Made by a program: the position numbers and the translations under genes
Shown: positions 48,086 to 54,909 of the stretch, piece by piece
Position numbering within the stretch: position 1 is the first letter of the stretch
Layout: each line of letters opens with the position of its first letter
NCBI GenBank assembly: GCA_946186185.1
Contig: CAMHMJ010000006.1
Coordinates: 1 to 64,000, forward strand
DNA: 64,000 bases
Direction of reading: 5' to 3'
From: an uncultured Treponema sp.
GTDB lineage: Bacteria; Spirochaetota; Spirochaetia; Treponematales; Treponemataceae
The notes under the pieces: model-generated
Told to the model about the DNA's origin: nothing
Database searches by the model: none
Seen by the model: the letters and a program-made list of their open reading frames with translations, nothing else

Positions 48086-48697
48086 ATGAAAAACATCTGT
48101 TCGTCTGTTGTATGTGAAGACAAAGAAGAAAAAAAAGCTCCTGAAATGCAGGATTCGCTTTCTGAAAAATTTTTGAAAACTCGCCAGATTCTTTTGTCCG
48201 GTGAAGTAAATAAGGAACTTGCTGATAAAATCGTAAAACAGCTTCTGCTTCTTGAAGCTGATGATGCAAAGAAGCCGGTTTATATGTTTATTGATTCTCC
48301 TGGCGGAGACGTTGATGCCGGTTTTGCAATTTTCGATATGATTCGTTTTGTAAGCTGCCCTGTAATTCTTGTGGGAATGGGACTTATTGCAAGTGCAGCC
48401 GCTCTTATTCTTCTTGCAGTTGATAAGGATAAGCGCCTTGCTCTTCCAAACAGCCGCTATCTGATTCATCAGCCTATGAGCGGAATGAGGGGTGTTGCCA
48501 CAGATATTGAAATTCACGCAAAGGAAATGGCAAAAACAAAGGCTTCCATCAATAAGATTATTGCGGACGCAACCGGACAGGAGCTTTCTAAGGTTGAGCA
48601 GGATACAGACAGAGATTACTGGCTTTCTGCTGATGAAGCAATCAGTTATGGTCTTGTAAGCAGAATCGTTTCTAAACGTTCTGAACTTGAAAAATAA
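48086..48697 (+). CDS. clpP: ClpP-like serine protease (divergent paralogue)
   Basis: The ClpP fold forms a barrel protease fed by Clp ATPases. The 203 residues retain the catalytic triad: Ser103 (GLIASAAAL), His128 (YLIHQPMSG) and Asp177 (DRDYWLSADEA). The oxyanion segment SPGGDVDAG is present. The sequence around Ser differs from the usual ASMGA, and the N-terminus (CSSVVCEDKEEKKAPEM) is acidic and unlike the canonical axial loop. No clpX is adjacent. ATG 48086 is preferred (GGTGG 5 nt upstream); ATG 48074 in frame is an alternative. Confidence 0.85.
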   Translation: MKNICSSVVCEDKEEKKAPEMQDSLSEKFLKTRQILLSGEVNKELADKIVKQLLLLEADDAKKPVYMFIDSPGGDVDAGFAIFDMIRFVSCPVILVGMGLIASAAALILLAVDKDKRLALPNSRYLIHQPMSGMRGVATDIEIHAKEMAKTKASINKIIADATGQELSKVEQDTDRDYWLSADEAISYGLVSRIVSKRSELEK

Positions 48698-48698
48698 A

Positions 48699-49589
48699 AT
48701 GAATTTTAAGCTTACAGAAGTGCTTCTGGAAGCGATTATTCAGGCACTGGAAAATCAGGAGGAAAGTTTTCTTGTAGATGCAGAAAAGGCTTGTCTTGTT
48801 TCTGCCAGGGAAAATACTCCTGATGATGAGCGTTTTTATTCGCTTCCGTCCTGGAACAGTGCCGACGGTTTTGGGCTTATGGAGGAATTTTCAATAAACC
48901 TTCATAATCCTCTTGCCCGGGAATCGCTTTTAAATGTACTTCATTCAGGAAGGGGGGTGTTCAGGAATTTTAAAGATGAATTAAAAAATTATCCGGTTAT
49001 CGAGCGCAGATGGAATCTTTTTAAGAACAAGAAAATGCGCCTTTTTGTGGATGACTGGTACAATTCACTCTGCGAAGTCTGGGGTCTTGAAAAACTTGAT
49101 ATTGAAATTGAAGATACGGATTATGTTCTTCTGGACGATTTTGAGTTTTTCCCTTATAAAAATGAAGATTCCGGTTTTATTTCGTCAGTTTTAGACAGTG
49201 CGGACGATTATGAAAAAAACTGGCCGTATGAGATTGACGCCGCTGTTAGAGATTTGTGGAAAAAATGGTTTTTATTATTTCCTTCTGAAGCTCAAAGCGG
49301 TTTTGTTTCTTATACTTTATCCAATGAATTTGCCGGTTTTATAACGGTTTCGCCTGTATCAGAAAGAAGCGCAGATACTGTGGTTATTACAGGCTTCTAC
49401 GTTTCAGAAAAATTCAGAGGACTTGGAATAGGTACGGAGTTGTTAGGTAAGTGCCTTTCTGATTTGAAGTCCCAAAATAAAAAATGGATTTTGCTAGCAT
49501 ATACAGTAGTTCCTGAGTCTCTGGAGTCATTGTTATTACGTTCAGGCTTTCAGAAGACGGGTTCGGTTTTTTCAGCAAAAATCTGTTAA
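48699..49589 (+). CDS. UPF0158-GNAT acetyltransferase fusion
   Basis: The 296-residue product joins two parts. Residues 1-about 130 resemble UPF0158 (LTEVLLEAIIQALEN; NPLARESLLNVL; RGVFRNFKDELK; ERRWNLFKNKKM). The C-terminal part is a GNAT N-acetyltransferase domain with the acetyl-CoA loop FYVSEKFRGLGIGTELL. Its substrate is unknown. The ATG lies 1 nt after the clpP-like stop, without a clear ribosome-binding site, so translation is probably coupled to that gene. Confidence 0.75.
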   Translation: MNFKLTEVLLEAIIQALENQEESFLVDAEKACLVSARENTPDDERFYSLPSWNSADGFGLMEEFSINLHNPLARESLLNVLHSGRGVFRNFKDELKNYPVIERRWNLFKNKKMRLFVDDWYNSLCEVWGLEKLDIEIEDTDYVLLDDFEFFPYKNEDSGFISSVLDSADDYEKNWPYEIDAAVRDLWKKWFLLFPSEAQSGFVSYTLSNEFAGFITVSPVSERSADTVVITGFYVSEKFRGLGIGTELLGKCLSDLKSQNKKWILLAYTVVPESLESLLLRSGFQKTGSVFSAKIC

Positions 49590-49641
49590 CTTTTCGAGGC
49601 GGCTGTTTAGGACGGCTTGACCTGCATTTTAGGAGTTTTTT

Positions 49642-50382
49642 ATGTACAATCGTAATTCAGACATCGATTTGGAACAGGTAGCATCTTTCCTTGAGGATGC
49701 AGTTTACAAAGTAAAGAATCAGGAAAATCCTGAAATTCTTGATGACGTTAAAAAAGTTTTCAAGAAAAATGTTCCTTTTTCCCTCAGAATGTATGTAGCT
49801 GCTTATCTCGTTAAAGAAGCACAGAAGCATTACCGTGGCGGATACCGCTCACAGAGAAGAAATTTCCAGGAAACAAAGGGCCGCTTTCAGAATGAAAGAC
49901 CTGCTGGACGCGAAAGAAAACAGTTCAATGAAACAACAGAAGAAAGAACTCCACGACCGCGCGTACAGATTGACCCAGAAGTTGCCGCAACAATATTTAT
50001 CAGCATCGGAAGAAACCGCCGTGTATTCCCTCGTGACCTTGTAGGTCTTTTGATCAGCGTAGGCGGCCTTGAGCGCGACAGAATCGGTGATATCCGTGTT
50101 CTTGCAAATTATTCTTTCGTTCAGCTTTTTGCAGAAGATGCAGAAAAAGCAATTGCCGCTCTTGACGGCTACGATTACCGCGGAAGAAAGCTTGCCGTAA
50201 GCTATTCAAAGCAGAAGGCAGAAGACGAAGCCGGCACAGAAGCTGACGAGAACGCAGAATCACAGGTAACAGAAGAAATGGACGCTCAGTCAGCAGAGGA
50301 CGAAGCAGCTTACCGCGCAGCAGAAAAAGCCGCTGCCAACAACGAGCCCTTCGCAACCCCTCACAACCTGAGCTCAAACTAA
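49642..50382 (+). CDS. Stand-alone DbpA-type RRM RNA-binding protein
   Basis: The 246 residues have an N-terminal helical region, a basic Arg/Gln-rich linker (65-108), a DbpA C-terminal RNA-binding domain (about 115-190) and an acidic tail. The domain matches the DEAD-box helicase DbpA/CsdA end (TIFISIGRNRRVFPRDLVGL, GDIRVLANYSFVQL). No helicase domain is present in this chain or next to it. It may act as an RNA chaperone or partner a helicase in trans; both are inference. AGGAG upstream serves the start. Confidence 0.78.
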   Translation: MYNRNSDIDLEQVASFLEDAVYKVKNQENPEILDDVKKVFKKNVPFSLRMYVAAYLVKEAQKHYRGGYRSQRRNFQETKGRFQNERPAGRERKQFNETTEERTPRPRVQIDPEVAATIFISIGRNRRVFPRDLVGLLISVGGLERDRIGDIRVLANYSFVQLFAEDAEKAIAALDGYDYRGRKLAVSYSKQKAEDEAGTEADENAESQVTEEMDAQSAEDEAAYRAAEKAAANNEPFATPHNLSSN

Positions 50383-50450
50383 GCATTTTCTACTTATTTT
50401 AGAAAAGCCGCCTTCTATCAGGACGAATGCTGAGTATGCTGAGACTAATT

Positions 50451-50603
50451 CAAAATTGGCGGTAGGGTAGCGAAATGCGGGCAAAAAAACTCTGCTTGTG
50501 GTTGCCGCGATAGCGGCAATTTATAGGTTCCCTTGCCACAAGCAGCGTTTAGCATGCTAGCATGCGATTTTGACCCGCAGAACGCGACCGGTAGCCAATT
50601 TTG
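50451..50603. repeat. Family B foldback element, complete copy
   Basis: A 153-bp element bounded by perfect 10-bp inverted repeats CAAAATTGGC (50451-50460) and GCCAATTTTG (50594-50603). Inside, CTGCTTGTGG (50492-50501) pairs with CCACAAGCAG (50536-50545) around the hairpin TTGCCGC-GATA-GCGGCAA (50502-50519). The 14-bp palindrome GCATGCTAGCATGC is at 50552-50565. Pieces recur at 45619 and 53073. It fills most of the 288-bp gap before the hydrolase gene. A TATAAT (50614-50619) sits just outside its right end. Confidence 0.88.
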
Positions 50604-50670
50604 AAATTGAAGTTATAATACTCATGCGTTCGTGTATATCTAGATTGGCGGCTTTTTTTATGGAGATTGT

Positions 50671-51432
50671 ATGGAAAAAATACACCGCATTCCCACCGGT
50701 ATTTTCGGTGTAAATACCTGGATTATCCGGCTTTTTAAGAATACCGTGATGATTGTAGATCCTGATTGCAGCGAGTACACCGGAGACGACAAGGCTTTTG
50801 TCCAGTTTTTGAAGGATAAAAATCTTATTCCGGTTTTTACGGTTCTTACCCACGGACATTTTGATCATGTTGCCGGAATCCGCCCCATAAAAAACGCCTT
50901 TCCATACACAAAAATCCTGATTCACAAGGCCGATGAAAAAATGATAGGTCCTTCCGCTATTTACGAACAGGACGATTTTAATGACGAACCATCTATTTAC
51001 GAATTTGTAAAAGCTTCTCTCTCCGGTTTACCGAAGGCGGACGGCTATCTTGAAGACGGTAAAAAGTTATCTGAACTTCCGGCCTTTGAAGAGCTTAGAA
51101 CGAATAATGATTTTCTTTCTGCCATGGAAGCTGAGGACAGCGCAGACTACAGGACTTTAAGCGGCCTTGAAAATATCCTTTCCCTTTGGAAAATACTTTT
51201 GACTCCTGGACATACTGAAGGCTCATGCTGCCTCTATAACGAAACAGAAAAAATGCTTGTTTCCGGGGATACTGTTTTCTATCATTCCTATGGCCGCACG
51301 GATTTGAAGGACGGAAGCGACGCAAAAATGGCAAGAAGCCTTACCGCTTTGCAGAAAATCATAAAGCCTGAAACCCTTGTTTATCCTGGTCACGACTATT
51401 CCGGCTTTGTCTTTGGGGATAACTGGTATTAA
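50671..51432 (+). CDS. Metallo-beta-lactamase-fold hydrolase (glyoxalase II-like)
   Basis: A dinuclear-metal hydrolase of the MBL superfamily. The 253 residues have the HxHxDH motif (His61, His63, Asp65, His66 in THGHFDHVAG), the second metal His in TPGHTEGS, SGDTVFYHSYGRTDL with the bridging Asp, and a C-terminal YPGHDYSG. This pattern fits GloB/RNase Z-like small-molecule hydrolases; the substrate is not determinable. Compared with usual members (about 210) there is an insertion around residues 90-155. GGAG upstream serves the start. It converges on the phosphoesterase gene, 16 nt apart. Confidence 0.87.
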   Translation: MEKIHRIPTGIFGVNTWIIRLFKNTVMIVDPDCSEYTGDDKAFVQFLKDKNLIPVFTVLTHGHFDHVAGIRPIKNAFPYTKILIHKADEKMIGPSAIYEQDDFNDEPSIYEFVKASLSGLPKADGYLEDGKKLSELPAFEELRTNNDFLSAMEAEDSADYRTLSGLENILSLWKILLTPGHTEGSCCLYNETEKMLVSGDTVFYHSYGRTDLKDGSDAKMARSLTALQKIIKPETLVYPGHDYSGFVFGDNWY

Positions 51433-51448
51433 GGGGGCACGTCCTGCT

Positions 51449-52177
51449 CTAGTACATCAGCGTTTCCGGATTATACGGCGAAAATGTCATGTTTTTTCTG
51501 TCTTCAAGGCCGAAGAAGCGGGTGTAGGTTACATCCGGGCGGATGAAGGTGTAGGCAAAGCCCTGTTTTGTCATCATTCGCGGAAGGGAGATGCTGCCCG
51601 GATTCATTGTGTATACAGAAAAAACGTGTTCCGTGGGAACATGGGTGTGCCCGTGGATTGCAATCTGACAGTTTTTTTTGTGGGCGTACTCGGTCAGGGC
51701 CTGGTCTGAATAGTAGACTCCCTGTTCATGTCCGTGAAGAACCAGGATGCTTTTTCCGGCGGCAGTAAAGACTGTTTCCCGGGGAATGGGAATTGAAGAA
51801 AATGCGGCTTTATTTTTCTGAAAAAAAAGCCTGTGTTCGTGCATTTTCTCAGTAAGGGATGAGTCCGAAGCTTCTATAAAATACTGATAGGGGTCGTTGT
51901 TTCCCCGGACGAAGGCAATCACGGAAGGAAGAGCGCTTTTTAATTCCTTAGAGGTCTTCGCTTCTTCCATAATCGAGATAAGATCGCAGGCTCCGTCTCC
52001 GGCAAAAACCAGGGCGTCACACTCCTTTGAGTAATTCTTTATGATGTATTTTAAAAGCGGGGAGTTTCCGTGGCTGTCAGAGATAACAAGAAGCTTTACC
52101 TCGATTTTTTCTGCAAGGGAGTGAAGTGCCCTTTCGCTTCCGAATAATCCCGGAGAAATCTGTTTTAAACTGTTCAT
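51449..52177 (-). CDS. YfcE/MJ0936-type metallophosphoesterase
   Basis: A calcineurin-like phosphoesterase. The 242 residues show all metal motifs in order: VISDSHGN (about 32), VFAGDGACD, VRGNNDP, VLHGHEQG and AIHGHTHVPTEH. This matches the YfcE/YsnB phosphodiesterase group. About 25 residues precede the fold, an N-terminal extension. The gene starts 6 nt after the stop of an upstream lipoprotein gene, so they form an operon. The physiological substrate is unknown. Confidence 0.88.
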   Translation of the reverse strand: MNSLKQISPGLFGSERALHSLAEKIEVKLLVISDSHGNSPLLKYIIKNYSKECDALVFAGDGACDLISIMEEAKTSKELKSALPSVIAFVRGNNDPYQYFIEASDSSLTEKMHEHRLFFQKNKAAFSSIPIPRETVFTAAGKSILVLHGHEQGVYYSDQALTEYAHKKNCQIAIHGHTHVPTEHVFSVYTMNPGSISLPRMMTKQGFAYTFIRPDVTYTRFFGLEDRKNMTFSPYNPETLMY

Positions 52178-52183
52178 CCGCGG

Positions 52184-52963
52184 CTATTCCAGTACAAAGT
52201 GATTTATGGAGATAAGTGAAGTATCCGGGTCGGAGTAACGCTCGATTTTTAAGTCCCGGCAGATTTTTCGGACAATTTCGTAAAGCTTTGCATTTTTTTC
52301 AAAGGGTGAATCTGAACAGGCGATAAAGGATGCGCAGTTTTCAAGAATTGAAGGAACCTCGTGCACATAACTCTGTTCTTCCTCTGTGATGATTCCATTT
52401 ATTTCTGCTTTCTGAGCCTTGTCCAGCACAAAATCCGAAGAATCCTCGATTCCAAGAACGTCGTCCTGGGGGAAAAGTGCAAAAACCGGGAAGGGAAGGC
52501 TTCCGCCCCAGGAGTCCTGCATCCGGGCAATGGCAATATGGGTTCCTTCCGGAGCGCCGATGAGAATCAGTCCCTGAAGGTCTACGTTCGAAAGCAAATC
52601 CTGAAGCGTTGTGATAAATACCTTGGAGCCCCGCTTAAAATCCTCCGGGAACCGTAAGTTCATGATAAGTCCGCCTTCTTCCGCGCTGCCGAACCTGGAA
52701 TAAAGACGTTGGTTCATATTCTGGATGAAATCTTCGTCGTTGTAGCCGTAGCCGTAGAGCACGCAGATTTTTTTATTGGTCTGGTGCCACATCTGGCTTG
52801 GGATTTCCAGTTCTTCTGTAAGGGATGCTGCATTTTCAAGAACTATTTCTCCGTCCGTGCCTGCCGCAGAATCATCCTTCTGGCAGGAAAAAATGAGAAA
52901 TGCAGCTGAAATTGTAAGGATTAAAATCCCGGTTCTGGAAAAAAGTTTTGTTGCCCCTCGCAT
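52184..52963 (-). CDS. Lipoprotein of unknown function
   Basis: I do not recognise the family. The 259 residues begin with a lipoprotein signal peptide (ISAAFLIFSC, Cys27). The mature part alternates strands and helices (KKICVLYGYGYNDEDFIQNM; LQGLILIGAPEGTHIAIARM; LPFPVFALFPQDD), which would suit a periplasmic-binding-protein-like fold. It is the first gene of a two-gene unit with the phosphoesterase. The promoter TTGAGA-17-TAAAAT ends 6 nt before its ATG. Confidence 0.7.
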   Translation of the reverse strand: MRGATKLFSRTGILILTISAAFLIFSCQKDDSAAGTDGEIVLENAASLTEELEIPSQMWHQTNKKICVLYGYGYNDEDFIQNMNQRLYSRFGSAEEGGLIMNLRFPEDFKRGSKVFITTLQDLLSNVDLQGLILIGAPEGTHIAIARMQDSWGGSLPFPVFALFPQDDVLGIEDSSDFVLDKAQKAEINGIITEEEQSYVHEVPSILENCASFIACSDSPFEKNAKLYEIVRKICRDLKIERYSDPDTSLISINHFVLE

Positions 52964-52969
52964 AGGAGT

Positions 52970-52998
52970 ATTTTAGTGAATTTTTACGAAACTCTCAA
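52970..52998 (-). promoter_or_regulatory. Promoter of the lipoprotein-phosphoesterase unit, leaderless
   Basis: On the minus strand TTGAGA (52998-52993), a 17-nt spacer and TAAAAT (52975-52970) end 6 nt before the ATG at 52963. Confidence 0.75.
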
Positions 52999-53072
52999 GA
53001 ATGAAACGGATAATGAAACGGATAATCCCATAAAAATATCAGGGCTCCCGCATTATAGTAATAGTTAGAAAA

Positions 53073-53110
53073 AAAATGGCTTACGGTCGCGTCCTGCGGG
53101 TCCAAAAAAA
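53073..53110. repeat. Family B element remnant
   Basis: AAAATGGCTTACGGTCGCG then TCCTGCGGGTCCAAAA matches the inverted right end of the complete element at 50451, with a few differences. Only one end is present. Its A-run doubles as the T-run of the minus-strand terminator just beyond. Confidence 0.65.
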
Positions 53111-53137
53111 TCCCGGAAGACTGAATGTCCCCCGGGA
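53104..53137 (-). terminator. Terminator of the AGCS symporter gene
   Basis: On the minus strand TCCCGG/CCGGGA (53132-53137 with 53111-53116) is followed by a seven-T run (53110-53104). It begins 26 nt after the symporter stop codon. Confidence 0.8.
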
Positions 53138-53162
53138 GAAAAATTATATATTATCCTTGAAA

Positions 53163-54608
53163 CTAGAGTTCCGGATGGCGGTCAAAATATGAGTTGGTTT
53201 CTTTTGCTGCGATGCCGCTCAATACGATGAGGGCGATACAGTTTGGAATTGCCATAAGACCGTTTGTGATGTCGGCGATTGTCCATACAGCGCTGATTGT
53301 CATGTAAGGTCCGATGAATACTGCAACGATGTAGAGAATTCTGTAAATCATTACCAGCTTCATTTTTCCGTTTGAAAGGTATTCAAGACAGCGTTCTGAG
53401 TAGTAGTCCCAGCCCAGGATTGTAGTGAAAGCAAAGAAGATAAGACAGAGCATCAGGAGAAACTGAACAGAGTGACCGTCACCGCCCAGAACCTTTGAGA
53501 AGGCAGTTGAAGTGATTGCAACGCCCTTGAGATCTCCGATTCCAGCTGCGTCGCTTCCTGTAAAGAAGGCGATTACGATTGCAAGACCGGTCATTGTACA
53601 AACGATGATTGTGTCGATGAAGGTTCCTGTCATTGAAACAAGCCCCTGAGCAACCGGTTCTTCAACCTTTGCTGAAGATGCGGCGATAGCGGCAGAACCG
53701 AGACCTGCTTCGTTACTGAAGATACCTCGGGCAACACCCTTCTGCATTGCGTCTGTCATTGCCTTTAATGTGAAGCCCATTGCACCGCCTGCTACAGCCT
53801 TAAAGCCGAAGGCGCTCTTGATGATTGCTGCGAAAGCCTGTGGAATCAGGGTTGCGTTCATTACGATTACGGTAATTCCAAGGAATACGTAGATGATTGC
53901 CATGAAAGGAACGATAACCTGAGCAACCTTAGAGATTCGTTTAAGACCTCCGATGATTACAAGGGCTGCACAAACTGTAACGATGATGCCTGCGATTACT
54001 GTTGCGTAAGAATATGAGTTGGTTCCGATTGAGAACATGATGTGTGCGTTTTCCGGGTCAAAGGCATTGTTTACGGCAGAGGTGATACCGTTGATCTGTG
54101 TCATGGTTCCGATACCAAGAAGACCTGCTGCAACACCGAAAATTGCAAAAAGAACTGCAAGCCACTTGAAGTTTTTACCGGTTCTTTCTTTCATACCTTT
54201 TTCGATTGTGTAGAAAGGTCCGCCTAAAATTGTACCGTCTGCTTTTACTTCACGATATTTTACGGAAAGCATACATTCTGCGAATTTTGTTGCGATTCCA
54301 AGAAGAGCTGCAATCCACATCCAGAAGAGCGCTCCAGGTCCGCCGGCAGAAATTGCAGTTGCAACTCCGACGATGTTTCCGGTTCCGATTGTTGCAGAGA
54401 GAGCTGTACAGAGAGCACCGAAGCTTGAAACTTCTCCGTCTACGTTACCTTCGTTTTTTTTGAAGATTGATTGTAATGCAAGACCGAGCTTTCTGAACTG
54501 AAGGCCTTTAAGTTTGATTGTCAGGATGAGACCTGTAACAAGAATGAGGATGATTGTTGGGAGACCCCATACGATATCATCGATTTTTCCAAGAATTGTG
54601 TCGAACAT
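53163..54608 (-). CDS. Sodium:amino-acid symporter, AGCS family (probably glycine/alanine)
   Basis: An inner-membrane Na+-coupled importer of small neutral amino acids. The 481 residues contain the AGCS signatures GLPTIILILVTGLILTIK, ALSATIGTGNIVGVATAI and KGVARGIFSNEAGLGSAAIA, with about ten or eleven spans. AAGGAT upstream serves the start. A glycine riboswitch with a terminator lies immediately upstream, which points to glycine as substrate and as regulatory signal. Confidence 0.93.
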   Translation of the reverse strand: MFDTILGKIDDIVWGLPTIILILVTGLILTIKLKGLQFRKLGLALQSIFKKNEGNVDGEVSSFGALCTALSATIGTGNIVGVATAISAGGPGALFWMWIAALLGIATKFAECMLSVKYREVKADGTILGGPFYTIEKGMKERTGKNFKWLAVLFAIFGVAAGLLGIGTMTQINGITSAVNNAFDPENAHIMFSIGTNSYSYATVIAGIIVTVCAALVIIGGLKRISKVAQVIVPFMAIIYVFLGITVIVMNATLIPQAFAAIIKSAFGFKAVAGGAMGFTLKAMTDAMQKGVARGIFSNEAGLGSAAIAASSAKVEEPVAQGLVSMTGTFIDTIIVCTMTGLAIVIAFFTGSDAAGIGDLKGVAITSTAFSKVLGGDGHSVQFLLMLCLIFFAFTTILGWDYYSERCLEYLSNGKMKLVMIYRILYIVAVFIGPYMTISAVWTIADITNGLMAIPNCIALIVLSGIAAKETNSYFDRHPEL

Positions 54609-54623
54609 GATTTAATCCTTAGA

Positions 54624-54664
54624 GAAGAAAAAATAAGAGCCCGTAAGGCTATGCTTAGGGCTCT
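54624..54664 (-). terminator. Riboswitch expression-platform terminator
   Basis: On the minus strand AGAGCCC (54664-54658) pairs with GGGCTCT (54642-54636) around a 15-nt loop, followed by a T-rich run (54635-54624). It lies between the glycine aptamer and the symporter start codon. Confidence 0.85.
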
Positions 54665-54668
54665 CCAA

Positions 54669-54802
54669 AGAGTCGAACAGACTTTTTTTATTTACCCTGT
54701 CCATTTGCCTGAGATATCGGTTTCGCGCCGGAATAATTCCGGGTTTGAAGCTTTAACCCTTCGGCGCCCTGCGTCATTGCAGAGACTCTCCAGAGAACTG
54801 CT
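54669..54802 (-). promoter_or_regulatory. Glycine riboswitch, single aptamer with a vestigial second domain
   Basis: Reading the minus strand, the aptamer shows the conserved order CTCTGGAGAG, GGCGCCGAAGGGTTAAAGC, then CTCAGGCAAATGGACAG, the core of Rfam glycine riboswitches. After it, a second-domain start (ACTCTTTGGAGAG) appears but no second core follows. That remnant runs straight into the terminator stem. Whether glycine turns transcription on or off cannot be settled by eye. A TATAAT -10 lies upstream (54833-54828). Confidence 0.92.
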
Positions 54803-54827
54803 GAATCGACAACGTCTATCACCAGCA

Positions 54828-54833
54828 ATTATA
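54828..54833 (-). promoter_or_regulatory. -10 element of the riboswitch/symporter promoter
   Basis: TATAAT on the minus strand, about 26 nt before the aptamer core begins. No convincing -35 lies 16-18 nt away; a TTGAAA is present but 22 nt upstream. Confidence 0.5.
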
Positions 54834-54875
54834 AGTTATCATTTAAATAATTAAGTTTCAAGAACTGAAAACTCG

Positions 54876-54884
54876 TGGTATAAT
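54876..54884 (+). promoter_or_regulatory. Extended -10 promoter of the EAL protein gene
   Basis: TGG-TATAAT (54876-54884), with TTTCAA (54856-54861) 17 nt upstream as a weak -35. The leader is short (about 20 nt) and includes GAGG (54901-54904). The 301-bp divergent gap contains this promoter, the symporter promoter and the riboswitch. Confidence 0.6.
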
Positions 54885-54909
54885 ATCGTAGTTTATTTTC
54901 GAGGTGTTT

